A DNA stretch of 64,000 nucleotides from Dichotomicrobium thermohalophilum (GCF_003550175.1 NZ_QXDF01000005.1:22765-86764), one strand, 5' to 3'; positions 45,518 through 54,607 are shown, counted from the stretch's first letter. Translations and numbers: made by a program. Notes: generated by a model from the sequence alone, not told the origin.

Positions 45518-46486
45518 CTAAGCAAGCGCGGCCTCGACCCGCGCCCATTGCGCCGCGCCGTCGGGCAGACCGAGCCGCAGCCAGCCGCGCGAATACGGGA
45601 ATGTCCGCGACCAGACCTGCGCGCGGGCAAGCCGCGCCTGCGCCGCCGCCGCATCGCCGGTCTCGTAGAGGCGGAACAACGGCGTCCCGCCAACCACAGC
45701 CCAGCCCGCCGCTTCAGCGAGCTGGTCCAGCCGCGCAGCGACTGATCCGAGGCGCGCGCGCGTCGCCTCCTGCCATGCGGTATCATTGAGCGCGGCGCAG
45801 CCGATGGTGATCGCCGGGCCGGAGACCGGCCACGGCCCCGCCATCTCACGCAGCTTGTTGATATGATGCTGGCAGCCCGTCGCGAAGCCAAGCCGCAGCC
45901 CCGCCAGCCCGAAGAACTTGCCGAAGGAGCGCAGCGCGACGATGCGCTCGCTCTCGCTCGTAAGATACGGGATCACCGACAGCTCCGGCGCAGTCTCCAC
46001 GAAGCTCTCATCGACCACAAGCAGCCCAACCCGCTCCGCCAGCGTCAGCAGCGTCTCCGGCGCGTGCCGCCGCCCATCCGGGTTGTTCGGGTTAACGAGG
46101 ACGGCTAGGTCTGCACCCGCCAGATCATCCTTATGCCTGACTTCCTGCACGTCCCAACCGGCCGCGCGCAACGCCCCTGCGTGCTCGTTATAGGTTGGAC
46201 CGAGCACCCGCGCTTTGCCGGGCGACATCAGCGCCGGGATCATCTGGATCGCCGCCTGTGCCCCCGCCACCGGCGCGATTTTGCACGCCGCGCCATAAGC
46301 CCGCGCGGCCGCTTCACCGAGCGCCGCCATGTCCGCCTCGGTCGGCAGCGCCGCCCAGGCTGACGCGGGAATGTCGGGGACTGGATACGGCCGCGGATTG
46401 ATGCCCGTCGACAGGTCGATCCAGTCACCCGCCGCGCCGCCATAGCGCGCCATCGCCGCGTCCAGGTTTCCGCCGTGATCGCGCAT
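45518..46486 (-). CDS. cobD: Threonine-phosphate decarboxylase
   Basis: 322 residues of the PLP class II aminotransferase fold. The PLP lysine is in VALRSFGKFFGLAGLRLGFA; the N-terminus MRDHGGNLDAAMARYGG and WIDLSTGINPRPYPVP are typical of CobD (called cobC in Pseudomonas denitrificans). It makes (R)-1-amino-2-propanol O-2-phosphate for the nucleotide loop. It is the last gene of the leftward trio phosphatase-cbiB-cobD, 8 bp after cbiB. Confidence 0.93.
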   Translation of the reverse strand: MRDHGGNLDAAMARYGGAAGDWIDLSTGINPRPYPVPDIPASAWAALPTEADMAALGEAAARAYGAACKIAPVAGAQAAIQMIPALMSPGKARVLGPTYNEHAGALRAAGWDVQEVRHKDDLAGADLAVLVNPNNPDGRRHAPETLLTLAERVGLLVVDESFVETAPELSVIPYLTSESERIVALRSFGKFFGLAGLRLGFATGCQHHINKLREMAGPWPVSGPAITIGCAALNDTAWQEATRARLGSVAARLDQLAEAAGWAVVGGTPLFRLYETGDAAAAQARLARAQVWSRTFPYSRGWLRLGLPDGAAQWARVEAALA

Positions 46487-46494
46487 GTCGCTCC

Positions 46495-47436
46495 TCAGAT
46501 CAGCGCCAGAACCGCCAGCAGACCGGCGACCGCGAACATCGCCCGGCGGAACAGCCCCAGCCCCTCCGTCAGGTCGCCATCCGTCGGATCGTCCGCGCCG
46601 CTATTTAGCCACGGCTCGTCTGCCACGCGGTCGCCATAGATGCGCGGCCCCGACAGTCGCACGCCCAGCGCCCCGGCCAGCGCCGCCTCCGGCCATCCGG
46701 CATTGGGCGAGCGATGGTTCGCCGCATCCCGCCACATCACCTGCAGCGCAGTCCATGGCTGGCGCGAGATCAGCGCAAAAATCAGCCCTGTCAGACGCGC
46801 GGGGATCAGGTTGACAACATCATCGAGCCGCGCGGCGGTCCCGCCGAAATCCTCATGGCGCCCGTTGCGATGCCCGATCATCGAATCCAGCGTGTTGATC
46901 GCCTTGTAGGTCATGATGCCCGGAAGGCCAAAGACGACGCCATAGAACAGCGGTGCGACAATCCCGTCCGAGGTGTTCTCAGCGAGGCTCTCCAGCGTGC
47001 TGCGCCGGATGCCGGCAGAGTCGAGTTGATTCGGGTCACGCCCGACGATCATCGAGACGGCTTGGCGCGCCCCATCAATGTCATCGGCCGCAAGCGGACG
47101 TGCGACATCGGTGACGTGGTCGTACATCGACCGCGCGGCCACCAGCGGCCAGGCCAGCACGCCGACGAGCAGCACGCTCGCGCCGCCCTCCGGCGCGAGC
47201 GCCTGGAGCACCGCCCCGATGAGGATGGCCAGCGCCGTAATCCCAAAGGTGACGCCAGCCCCTGCCAGCCGCCGTGACCGCGCGTCCCTGTCCTCGCGGT
47301 TAAACCGCGCATCCAGAGCGTCAATCAGCGCGCCAAGCCACGTCACCGGATGCCCGATCCGCGCATAGAGCCGGTCCGGCCAGCCGACCAGCGCATCGAG
47401 CGCCAGCGCAACGATCATGGCACCAGCCATCGTCAT
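46495..47436 (-). CDS. cbiB: Adenosylcobinamide-phosphate synthase
   Basis: 313 residues from the ATG at 47436, which overlaps the phosphatase stop as ATGA. It is a membrane protein: ALALDALVGWPDRLYARIGH, ITALAILIGAVLQALAPEG and a C-terminal TM (FAVAGLLAVLALI). Family blocks: SLAENTSDGIVAPLFYGVVF and NTLDSMIGHRNGRHEDFGGT. It attaches aminopropanol phosphate to adenosylcobyrate (CobD in P. denitrificans nomenclature). Confidence 0.94.
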   Translation of the reverse strand: MTMAGAMIVALALDALVGWPDRLYARIGHPVTWLGALIDALDARFNREDRDARSRRLAGAGVTFGITALAILIGAVLQALAPEGGASVLLVGVLAWPLVAARSMYDHVTDVARPLAADDIDGARQAVSMIVGRDPNQLDSAGIRRSTLESLAENTSDGIVAPLFYGVVFGLPGIMTYKAINTLDSMIGHRNGRHEDFGGTAARLDDVVNLIPARLTGLIFALISRQPWTALQVMWRDAANHRSPNAGWPEAALAGALGVRLSGPRIYGDRVADEPWLNSGADDPTDGDLTEGLGLFRRAMFAVAGLLAVLALI

Positions 47437-48023
47437 GCCGGACGCCAATTCGTGCAGTCGATGGTGAAGTCGCCCGATGGGAGGAGCCGTAGACGCGTGA
47501 CGGAAAGCGCCGCCACCTCGAAGCCGAGCGCCGGCCCGTTCGCCCCGAGCGCCATCGCCAGCGCGGCCCGGATGGTCCCGGCATGGGCGATGACCGCGAC
47601 GGGCGCATCAGGGTCCTGTTCGGCGATCGACCGGATCGCGGGGGCGGTGCGGCGAACCAGATCGTCGAAACTCTCGCCGCCGGGCGGGCGGTGCGCGGCG
47701 AGCGTTTCGGGGGGCAGCGGGCCAAGGTCCGGGATTTCCGAGAACGCCTTTCCATCCCATTCGCCAAAGTCCTGCTCCCACAGCCGCGCATCCACCTCCG
47801 CCGCCGGGCCGTCGGGCCAGATCGCCGCCGCCGTCTCCCGGCACCGCCGCGCCGGGCTGCTCACGCGCCGCTCCACCCCGCCCAGCAGTTCACGCAGCGT
47901 CGGGATCCCTGCCTCGCCATCAATCCGCGCGGGCACATCGACGCGCCCGTGCAGCCGTCCTTGCGGCTCCGACGGCGCATGGCGGATCAACAACAAGCCC
48001 GGCTGCGACAGTTCGATGGACAC
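47433..48023 (-). CDS. Histidine phosphatase family protein, probable alpha-ribazole phosphatase
   Basis: 196 residues. The phosphohistidine motif LLLIRHAPSEPQGR and the second catalytic region VAVIAHAGTIRAALAMALGA are present, with WEQDFGEWDGKAFSEIP in between. In a B12 cluster next to cbiB and cobD this is most likely the alpha-ribazole-5'-phosphate phosphatase (CobC of Salmonella), removing the phosphate of the lower ligand. Other members of the superfamily hydrolyse different phosphates, so the substrate is inferred from context. It is divergent from cobU with 43 bp between. Confidence 0.82.
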   Translation of the reverse strand: MSIELSQPGLLLIRHAPSEPQGRLHGRVDVPARIDGEAGIPTLRELLGGVERRVSSPARRCRETAAAIWPDGPAAEVDARLWEQDFGEWDGKAFSEIPDLGPLPPETLAAHRPPGGESFDDLVRRTAPAIRSIAEQDPDAPVAVIAHAGTIRAALAMALGANGPALGFEVAALSVTRLRLLPSGDFTIDCTNWRPA

Positions 48024-48066
48024 GCGATCTTCCCTTTCTGCGCGGATTCTGCTTTCTCATGAAACC

Positions 48067-48588
48067 ATGTCGAAGTCGATACTCGTGACGGGCGGTGCGC
48101 GATCAGGCAAGAGCGCCTTTGCCGAGGGGCTTGTAGAGGCGATGGGGCCGCAAGCCGTCTATGTCGCCACAGCCGAGGCGCAAGACGCGGAAATGGCCGC
48201 GCGCATTGAAGCGCATCGGGCGCGGCGCGGCGACGGCTGGACGACGCGCGAAGCCCCGCTCGATCTCGTCGGCGCGCTGGACGCGACGGACGGCGCCCCG
48301 CGCCTCGTCGACTGCCTGACGCTCTGGCTCAGCAACCTTATTTTCGCCGAGCGGGATTGGGAAGTCGAGGGCCGCGCACTGGTCGAAGCGGTCCCGCGCC
48401 AGTCCGCGCCGGTGGTGTTCGTAACGAACGAGGTGGGCAGCGGCATCGTGCCCGAAAACGCCCTCGCCCGCGCTTACCGCGACGCCGCTGGGCAGCTCAA
48501 CCAGATGATCGCCGCGGCCGTCGATGACGTTTATCTCACCGTGTCGGGGATTCCTGTAAGGGTGAAACCGAATGACAATGCCATTTAG
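48067..48588 (+). CDS. cobU: Adenosylcobinamide kinase / adenosylcobinamide-phosphate guanylyltransferase
   Basis: 173 residues from the ATG at 48067; the frame upstream is antisense to the phosphatase and not used. P-loop: ILVTGGARSGKSAFAEGLVE. The guanylylated-His region is AARIEAHRARRGDGWTTREA, followed by LVDCLTLWLSNLIF and FVTNEVGSGIVPENALARAY. It is called cobP in P. denitrificans. It phosphorylates adenosylcobinamide and activates it with GTP. It overlaps cobT by 17 bp. Confidence 0.94.
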   Translation: MSKSILVTGGARSGKSAFAEGLVEAMGPQAVYVATAEAQDAEMAARIEAHRARRGDGWTTREAPLDLVGALDATDGAPRLVDCLTLWLSNLIFAERDWEVEGRALVEAVPRQSAPVVFVTNEVGSGIVPENALARAYRDAAGQLNQMIAAAVDDVYLTVSGIPVRVKPNDNAI

Positions 48589-49588
48589 CCTGACCAGCCT
48601 CGACGGCCTCGCCGGGCTGGTCGACAAGCTGCCGACATCCGACGCCACGGCCGCGCAGGCCGCCCGCGCGCGGCAGGATACGCTGACCAAGCCGCCCGGC
48701 TCGCTCGGTCTGCTGGAGGATCTGGCCGTGTTCATGGCCGGCTGGCGGCGCACACCGCGCCCGAGGATCGACCGGGCGCAGGCGCTCGTCTTCGCGGGTA
48801 ATCACGGCATCTGCGCGCAGGGCGTCAATCCGTTCCCGCAGGTGGTGACAGCGCAGATGGTGCAGAATTTCCGCGCGGGCGGCGCGGCGATCAACCAGCT
48901 TTGCGGGGTGAACGGGGCGGAGTTATCGGTGATCCCGCTCGATCTCGACAAGCCCACGCGGGACTTCACCGCAGAGCCGGCAATGAGCGAAGCCGAGTGC
49001 CGGGAGGCGCTCAACCGCGGCGCGGAAGCGGTGGACGCCGAGGCGGACATCCTCGTCCTCGGCGAGATGGGCATCGGCAACTCCACGGTCGCGGCGGCGC
49101 TCGCCTGCGCGCTGTTCGGCGGGCGCGCGGAAGACTGGGTCGGGCCGGGCGCGGGCGCGGATGACGCCGGCGTGGCGCGCAAAATTGCGGCCATCGAGGC
49201 CGGGCTGACGCTGCACCCTGAGCGTGATCCGGTGAGTGTGCTCCGCACCTTCGGCGGGCGCGAGCAGGCGGCGATCTGCGGGGCGGTGCTGGCGGCGCGG
49301 GCGCGGCGCACCCCCGTCCTGCTCGACGGGTTCATCTGCACGTCGGCGGCAGCGGTGCTGCATGCGGTCGATGAGCGTCTGCTCGATCACGCGCTGATCG
49401 GCCATGTCAGCGCAGAGCCCGGGCATCGCCGGCTGCTTCAGGCGCTGGGCAAACGCCCGGTCCTTGATGTCGACATGCGGGTCGGCGAGGGCACCGGCGC
49501 GGCGCTGGCGCTTGGCGTGGTGCGCGCGGCGCTCGCCTGTCACAACGGCATGGCGACCTTTGAAGAGGCCGGAGTTACCAGCGCATGA
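48572..49588 (+). CDS. cobT: Nicotinate-nucleotide--dimethylbenzimidazole phosphoribosyltransferase
   Basis: 338 residues. Family blocks: QDTLTKPPGSLGLLEDLAVF, VFAGNHGICAQGVNPFPQVV, GEMGIGNSTVAAALACALFG and the catalytic Glu in VDMRVGEGTGAALALG. It transfers ribose phosphate from nicotinate mononucleotide to the lower-ligand base. It is called cobU in the aerobic (P. denitrificans) naming and is distinct from the chelatase subunit CobT. It overlaps cobS by four bases. Confidence 0.95.
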   Translation: MTMPFSLTSLDGLAGLVDKLPTSDATAAQAARARQDTLTKPPGSLGLLEDLAVFMAGWRRTPRPRIDRAQALVFAGNHGICAQGVNPFPQVVTAQMVQNFRAGGAAINQLCGVNGAELSVIPLDLDKPTRDFTAEPAMSEAECREALNRGAEAVDAEADILVLGEMGIGNSTVAAALACALFGGRAEDWVGPGAGADDAGVARKIAAIEAGLTLHPERDPVSVLRTFGGREQAAICGAVLAARARRTPVLLDGFICTSAAAVLHAVDERLLDHALIGHVSAEPGHRRLLQALGKRPVLDVDMRVGEGTGAALALGVVRAALACHNGMATFEEAGVTSA

Positions 49589-50343
49589 CGGCGCTGGCGC
49601 AACGGCTAGCGGAACTTCGGTTGGCTTTCGTTTTCCTGACGCGCCTGCCTATCCCATTGGATGAGGCGCGGCCATCCACGGTCGCGCAGGCCGGCTGGGC
49701 GTTTCCCATTTGCGGCGCGGTGGTCGGGCTGATCGCCTGGCTGGGTTATGCCGTCGGCGCGGCACTCGCGCTGCCTGGGCTGATTTGCGCGCTGTTCGCC
49801 ATTGCGGCGGGCGTGCTGGTCACCGGCGCGCTGCACGAGGACGGGCTGGCAGACTTCGCCGACGGCATGGGCGGCGGGGGCGACCGCGCGCGCAAGCTGG
49901 AGATCATGCGTGACAGCGCGACCGGCAGCTACGGCGTGCTGGCGCTGATCCTTGTCGTGGCGATCAAGACGGTGGCGATCGCGGAGATCGGCGCGATGGG
50001 CATGGTGCTGGCCGCGCTGGTGGCGCTTGGGGCCGCGAGCCGGCTGGCGATGCTGGTGGCGATGGCCCTGATGCCGCCGGCGCGCACGGACGGGCTGGGC
50101 AAGGAGGCCGGCGCGCCCGACCGCTGGCGGATCGGCGTTGGCTTTGCGCTGACGCTTCTGGCGGCCGCGCCGCTGGGTGTGGCGGGCATTGGCGCCGTCA
50201 TCGGGACGCTCACCGTTGCGGCAATACCCGCGCTCATTGCGTGGCGGCAGATTGGCGGGCAGACGGGCGACGTGCTCGGCGCGATCCAACAGTTCGGTGA
50301 ACTCGGCGGCTGGATGGCGCTTCTCGCCCTCACCGTCGGCTAA
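49585..50343 (+). CDS. cobS: Adenosylcobinamide-GDP ribazoletransferase (cobalamin synthase)
   Basis: 252 residues, polytopic membrane protein. The signature LHEDGLADFADGMGGGGDRA is followed by LEIMRDSATGSYGVLALILV, with hydrophobic segments throughout. It joins the nucleotide loop to adenosylcobinamide-GDP. It is called cobV in P. denitrificans and is unrelated to the chelatase subunit CobS. It is the last gene of cobU-cobT-cobS. Confidence 0.93.
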   Translation: MTALAQRLAELRLAFVFLTRLPIPLDEARPSTVAQAGWAFPICGAVVGLIAWLGYAVGAALALPGLICALFAIAAGVLVTGALHEDGLADFADGMGGGGDRARKLEIMRDSATGSYGVLALILVVAIKTVAIAEIGAMGMVLAALVALGAASRLAMLVAMALMPPARTDGLGKEAGAPDRWRIGVGFALTLLAAAPLGVAGIGAVIGTLTVAAIPALIAWRQIGGQTGDVLGAIQQFGELGGWMALLALTVG

Positions 50344-50401
50344 ACGGGAACGCGCGCCCCGGCCTCGGCGTTTCCCCGTAGATGAGGCAAGGGAGACGCG
50401 C

Positions 50402-50635
50402 ATGACCCCCGAGACATTCCGCCGCTGGCTTCGCGAACGCGGCTGTACCTTCGAGGAGCATGAACACGAGCGGGGCGGCGGCTTGCCGTCCGTGACCGTT
50501 CGCCTCGGCGACAAGCGCACCGTCCTGCACGATTCCACCTCGCGCATGGATCTTGATGAGCGCGAGGTAAGGCGCGTCGTCGACGCGCTTGGACTGGACT
50601 GGAATGAATTGCCCGGCCCGCAAAGCCGGGTGTAA
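50402..50635 (+). CDS. HicA-like small protein without a HicB partner
   Basis: 77 residues from the ATG at 50402 (GGGAGA upstream). The N-terminal FRRWLRERGCTFEEHEHERG and the beta-rich LPSVTVRLGDKRTVLHDSTS followed by LDEREVRRVVDALGLDWNEL resemble the dsRBD-like HicA/YcfA fold of mRNA interferases. A HicB antitoxin gene is not adjacent, and the His arrangement is not the classic GSHH, so it may be a non-toxic relative. It lies 58 bp after cobS and may be co-transcribed with it. Confidence 0.5.
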   Translation: MTPETFRRWLRERGCTFEEHEHERGGGLPSVTVRLGDKRTVLHDSTSRMDLDEREVRRVVDALGLDWNELPGPQSRV

Positions 50636-50639
50636 TTTG

Positions 50640-51068
50640 TTAGCGCCGCGGCTGGTCGGTCGGCTCGGCGATCCCGACGAAAGCCGTCTTGAGCGCATCC
50701 GGGTCCTTGCGTGCGAGATCGGCCAGCGCCAGCATCCCGACGAGCCGCTTGTCGCGGTTGATGACCGGCAGCCGATGCACCTGATGCTCGGCCATCCTCC
50801 TGGCAGCCTCCTCCAGCTCGACATCATCGTAGCAATAGAAGATGTGATCGGACATCACCGTGCGCACCGACGTGGTACCCGGCGCATGACTGGTAGCGAC
50901 GGCGCGCATGGCAATGTCGCGGTCCGTCACCATTCCGATGAGCCGGTCATTCTCGCAAACGGGCAGGCAGCCGATATTGTCCTCGCGCATCGCCTGGCAG
51001 GCGTCGCGGATCGTCGTGTTCGGATCGATCACATGAGTGTCGGATGACATGGCTTCACGGACCTTCAT
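50640..51068 (-). CDS. CBS-domain pair protein
   Basis: 142 residues from the ATG at 51068, preceded by AAGGAGG. Two CBS motifs fill the protein: VIDPNTTIRDACQAMREDNI...LIGMVTDRDIAMRAV (about 13-57) and CYDDVELEEAARRMAEHQVH...LVGMLALADLARKD (about 78-125). Stand-alone CBS pairs bind adenine nucleotides and act as energy or redox sensors. Nothing here shows the partner. It heads leftward, next to the HicA-like gene. Confidence 0.85.
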   Translation of the reverse strand: MKVREAMSSDTHVIDPNTTIRDACQAMREDNIGCLPVCENDRLIGMVTDRDIAMRAVATSHAPGTTSVRTVMSDHIFYCYDDVELEEAARRMAEHQVHRLPVINRDKRLVGMLALADLARKDPDALKTAFVGIAEPTDQPRR

Positions 51069-51096
51069 CTCCGTGTCCTCCTTGGGATGACGGGCT

Positions 51097-51561
51097 TCAG
51101 CCCCCGTAAGTGGCCACCAGTTCGGCTTCCTCGATGACGTGCTTGCGCGCTTCGTCGGCGATCTCGTCTGCGCCAGCCTGGGCCGGAATGCTGAGGCTCG
51201 GCACGTCAAGCGCGAGCAGGCGGAAGTGATAGTGATGCGGCGGGTCGCCCGGCGGTGGCGCGGGGCCGTCGTAATAGTGGTTGCCGAAATCATTGACGCC
51301 CACCCGCAGATCACCGCGCTCCGGGCCTGTTTCGATGCTCTCGTGCAGTTCGGTCCGCTCCGGGTCTAGGTTGTAGATGGCCCAGTGACGGAAAGTGCCG
51401 CCAGGGGCGTCCGGGTCCTCCACCAACAGCGCGAAACTCCTCGTGCCGTCAGGTGCACCGTGCCAGCGCAACGGCGGCGAAAGATTGCGGTCGCCCCGCG
51501 CGTATTTCTCCGGCAGCCGGTCGCCATCGGCGAAGGCAGGGCTGATGAGGGTGAGCGTCAT
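51097..51561 (-). CDS. YbhB/YbcL (PEBP, Raf-kinase-inhibitor-like) protein
   Basis: 154 residues. The phosphatidylethanolamine-binding protein signature is clear: NLSPPLRWHGAPDGTRSFAL, LVEDPDAPGGTFRHWAIYNL and PPHHYHFRLLALDVPSL. Bacterial members have no signal here, so a cytoplasmic location is likely; no defined function is known. It is 28 bp upstream of the CBS gene on the same strand and probably co-transcribed with it. Confidence 0.88.
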   Translation of the reverse strand: MTLTLISPAFADGDRLPEKYARGDRNLSPPLRWHGAPDGTRSFALLVEDPDAPGGTFRHWAIYNLDPERTELHESIETGPERGDLRVGVNDFGNHYYDGPAPPPGDPPHHYHFRLLALDVPSLSIPAQAGADEIADEARKHVIEEAELVATYGG

Positions 51562-51576
51562 GGCCGGTCTCCGTGA

Positions 51577-52017
51577 TCACCCGGCCGAGGGCGGCGTGGG
51601 GAACAGGTCGCGCACATGGTCGGGCAGCATGTGCTTGATGTCGTCCAGCTCGCCGCGGGGGATATGCCGCTGCATGACGTCGAACACGGCCTTCGCGGCG
51701 TCCAGCGCGTTCATCGGCGCGATGTGGCTGAGCTCCTCGTTGATCTTCTGCAGAAACTCATCGCGCGATCGGAACTTCTCGGGCTTGTTGGTCGGCCTGT
51801 AGCCCTCCCAGTAGATGCCGCGGACGAGCATCGGCAGTTCGGCGCTCAAGTGAAACGCCTCTTCGACGCTCAGCCGGTCGCGGACGGCGAACAGCACGCC
51901 GCGCAGCGCGTGATAGCAGCGCTGTTTGTCCGGGCCGATATGCTCACCGATTTCGTTCAGCCAAATATGCGTGGATTGTAAAGTCTTATCGAAAACTTCG
52001 AGGCCAGTGGTCGACAT
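51577..52017 (-). CDS. DUF2267 protein
   Basis: 146 residues, mostly helical. It starts MSTTGLEVFDKTLQSTHIWL; the pattern CYHALRGVLFAVRDRLSVEE, HLSAELPMLVRGIYWEGYRP and MPDHVRDLF-like ending (HMLPDHVRDLFP) is typical of DUF2267. The function is unknown; the family is often seen with CBS and other stress-linked genes, as here. It lies 15 bp upstream of the YbhB gene. Confidence 0.82.
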   Translation of the reverse strand: MSTTGLEVFDKTLQSTHIWLNEIGEHIGPDKQRCYHALRGVLFAVRDRLSVEEAFHLSAELPMLVRGIYWEGYRPTNKPEKFRSRDEFLQKINEELSHIAPMNALDAAKAVFDVMQRHIPRGELDDIKHMLPDHVRDLFPTPPSAG

Positions 52018-52179
52018 GGTGATCTCCGTACGCTCGGCATCGCACGGGGCTGTGTCGGGCCATCCCTCGCGTCGCTGGCCTGCGACTGCCCCGTAATCTG
52101 GACTGAACGACTGCGCGCGGTCTTTCGTTCCGATCGGCTCTGGAGCGGGATTGCCGATCGGTTAAGCGCGCCGGGCTAC

Positions 52180-52488
52180 CTATCCCCCGCCGCTACCGCT
52201 GACATCCGTGGGCGAGCGCGTCCCGGTCTCGCCGCCGGCGGCCTCGATCTCAGCCAGGGCATCGTCGATGCCTTCAATGAGCTTGTTATGGTGCGCAGAA
52301 GGATTGGCGCTCATGCTGGCCTGCAGCTTGCTCTTGGCATCGAGCAGCCGCGCTTGCCGCTTCTCGGCAGGTTCCGGCGCTTCGACGATGTCGCGGATCG
52401 TCTTTTCGGTCGGCAGATCGGGCGTCTGGTCAATCCGGCCGCGCTCTTCCGACGCGGATTGCAACGGAGACTTCTTGTCTTCAGGCAT
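52180..52488 (-). CDS. Hydrophilic protein of unknown function (102 aa)
   Basis: Begins at the ATG at 52488 (MPEDKKSPLQSASEERGRID) and ends GTRSPTDVSGSGGG. Highly charged with two predicted helices (KQARLLDAKSKLQ; NKLIEGIDDALAEIEAA) and disordered ends. It has no signal peptide, membrane segment or recognisable domain. GAGGAC lies 6-11 nt before the start. It stands between the symporter and the DUF2267 gene, all leftward. Confidence 0.6.
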   Translation of the reverse strand: MPEDKKSPLQSASEERGRIDQTPDLPTEKTIRDIVEAPEPAEKRQARLLDAKSKLQASMSANPSAHHNKLIEGIDDALAEIEAAGGETGTRSPTDVSGSGGG

Positions 52489-52568
52489 ATCGCGCTGGTC
52501 CTCCTCGCTTTGGGCAGGACCAGTCACGCACAAACCTGGCGGTGCGAAATTAAAAACGATCAAAGCCC

Positions 52569-54161
52569 TCAGAGCATGGCCAGCGCGGCCAACGTGACGG
52601 CGGTGGCCAGCATCAGCAACACCGCGGCGACCCGATAATCGGCGAGCAGGCGACCTCGGTGCTCGGGGCGCAGATCGGCGCGCGTCGCTGTCGCGGCGCG
52701 GTCCACCTCCGCGCCGGCCGCGGTCAGCGCCGTGATCAGATGGAGCAGGACGAGCGTCAGCGCGCAGATGATCACCGCCATGTAGGTGAAGTGCAGATCC
52801 GGCAGGCCCGCCCCGGACCACAGCCCGCTTACCTCCTTGCTCAGAAAGGCGAGGATCGCCAGCGGCACGATGATCACGAGCGTCCAGAACGCGCTGCCCC
52901 GCGAAAGTCGCCGGCTCAGCAGGCCGGCGAGATAGATCGCCACGATCGGCGGCACCAGATAGGCCAGCGTCGACTGAAAATAGGTGAAGAGCGAGCCGAA
53001 TGAGGCGATCAGCGGCGCGTAGAGCGCAGCCATGACCATGAACGCCCCGGTGACGATCCGCCCGATTCCCAACAGCCGCCGGTCGCTGAGATAAGGCCAT
53101 CGCGGCTTGACAAGGTCGAGCGTCACCAGCGACGAGGCCGCGTTCAGCGCGCTGTCGAGGCTCGACATGATCGCCGCCAGCATTGCGGCCAGCACGATGC
53201 CGCGCAGCCCAACAGGGAGCAGTTCGAAAGCGAGCGTGGGAAACGCCTTGTCCGGGCTGTCGAGCGCGGGGTAAAGCGCGACCGCGACCATGCCCGGCAC
53301 GATCATCAGCAGCAGGTTGGGCAGCTTGAGCAGGCCGGCAAAGAGCGCGCCCTTGCGCCCGGCCTCCAGCGACTCGGCGCCGAGCGCGCGTTGCACGAAA
53401 TACTGGTTGAAGGTCCAGTAGTAGAGGCCGAGGATGACCACTCCGGCAATGCCCGGCCAGGGCAGAAAGGGATCATCCACCGGGCGGAAGACGTTGAGGT
53501 GACTTGCCTCCATCCGCGCGGTCAGCGCCTCCCAGCCCCCGACCGCGTAGAGCCCGTAAAGCGCGACCGCCAAGGCCCCGGCGATCAGCACCAGCGCCTG
53601 GATCGCGTCAGTGATGACAACCGCGCGGAGGCCGCCAAAGATCGTATAGGCACCGACCAGCAGCGAGATGACGATGCAGGCGGTCCACAAATCGAGGCCC
53701 GGCACCCCGGTCTGCATCACGATCGCCCCGGCATAGAGCGCGCCGGCCATATCGATGAAGAGCAGCGTGACCAGAGTGAACAGCGCATAGAGCAGCCGCG
53801 TGCGCCGGTCGAAGCGCAGTTCGAGATATTCCGGCACGGTGGCAATGCGATTGCGCAGGAAGACGGGGATGATGAACGCGGCGAACAGCACCAGCACCAG
53901 CGCCGCCGTCCACTCATAGTGGAAGACCGCCAGCCCCTCGCTGTAGGAAGCCCCGATCAGCCCGACGAAACTCGCCCCGGACATGTTCGAGGCGTAGAAC
54001 GAAAAGCCGATCAGGTACCAGGGCAGCGCGCGCCCAGCGAGGAAGTAGCCGGCGGTGTCCTCGCGACCCAGCCTGCGCCCGTAGTAGAGCGCGAATCCGA
54101 AGACGACGACGAGATAAACCGCCATGATGGCATATTCGAGCGCGTGGGCGTCGGTGTGCAT
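52569..54161 (-). CDS. Sodium:solute symporter (SSS/SSF family)
   Basis: 530 residues from the ATG at 54161 (AAAGGA just upstream); the in-frame extension to 54470 is poor in coding character. About 13-14 TM segments. Family blocks: GYFLAGRALPWYLIGFSFYA, GASFVGLIGASYSEGLAVFH, VPEYLELRFDRRTRLLYALF, YTIFGGLRAVVITDAIQALV and IMSSLDSALNAASSLVTLDL. These resemble SGLT-type sugar/solute carriers, but the substrate cannot be assigned. It is divergent from the ribbon-helix-helix gene. Confidence 0.87.
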   Translation of the reverse strand: MHTDAHALEYAIMAVYLVVVFGFALYYGRRLGREDTAGYFLAGRALPWYLIGFSFYASNMSGASFVGLIGASYSEGLAVFHYEWTAALVLVLFAAFIIPVFLRNRIATVPEYLELRFDRRTRLLYALFTLVTLLFIDMAGALYAGAIVMQTGVPGLDLWTACIVISLLVGAYTIFGGLRAVVITDAIQALVLIAGALAVALYGLYAVGGWEALTARMEASHLNVFRPVDDPFLPWPGIAGVVILGLYYWTFNQYFVQRALGAESLEAGRKGALFAGLLKLPNLLLMIVPGMVAVALYPALDSPDKAFPTLAFELLPVGLRGIVLAAMLAAIMSSLDSALNAASSLVTLDLVKPRWPYLSDRRLLGIGRIVTGAFMVMAALYAPLIASFGSLFTYFQSTLAYLVPPIVAIYLAGLLSRRLSRGSAFWTLVIIVPLAILAFLSKEVSGLWSGAGLPDLHFTYMAVIICALTLVLLHLITALTAAGAEVDRAATATRADLRPEHRGRLLADYRVAAVLLMLATAVTLAALAML

Positions 54162-54322
54162 TTTTCCTTTTAAATCAGCGTCCCGCCTGAACGACACAGG
54201 CAACCAGCCGCGCAAAGCGCGCAGGCGGTGAGTGTCAGCTTGGCACAACGCGCAGCTTTGATTTATTCTTATTATTAATCGCCCGGCTGACCCACAATAA
54301 TATGTCGCAGGAGGAACACCCG

Positions 54323-54607
54323 ATGTGCCAAATCTTCGCCGCCCAGGACCCGGCGGACTATCAGTGCGAGACGAGGTCGATACGGCTGAACGGGCATAGC
54401 ACGTCGATCCGGCTGGAAGCGGTGTTCTGGCAGGTTCTGGACGGCATCGCCAAACGCGAGGGTCTGACAACCCCGCAGTTCCTGTCGCAGCTCCATGACG
54501 AGGTCCTCGAACTGCGGGGAGAAGTCCGCAACTTCGCCTCCCTGCTGCGGTGCGCCTGCCTGACGGAGATCGCGCGGGGGTCGAGCGGGGCCAAGCACGC
54601 CGCGTAG
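54323..54607 (+). CDS. Ribbon-helix-helix domain protein
   Basis: 94 residues from the ATG at 54323, which has AGGAGG 8 nt upstream; an in-frame ATG at 54302 lacks one. The core is TRSIRLNGHSTSIRLEAVFW followed by VLDGIAKREGLTTPQFLSQL, an RHH_4-type DNA-binding fold, and ELRGEVRNFASLLRCACL at the C-terminus. Such proteins are common and abundant in alphaproteobacteria; their targets are mostly unknown. The leader is AT-rich (54255-54285). Confidence 0.78.
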   Translation: MCQIFAAQDPADYQCETRSIRLNGHSTSIRLEAVFWQVLDGIAKREGLTTPQFLSQLHDEVLELRGEVRNFASLLRCACLTEIARGSSGAKHAA

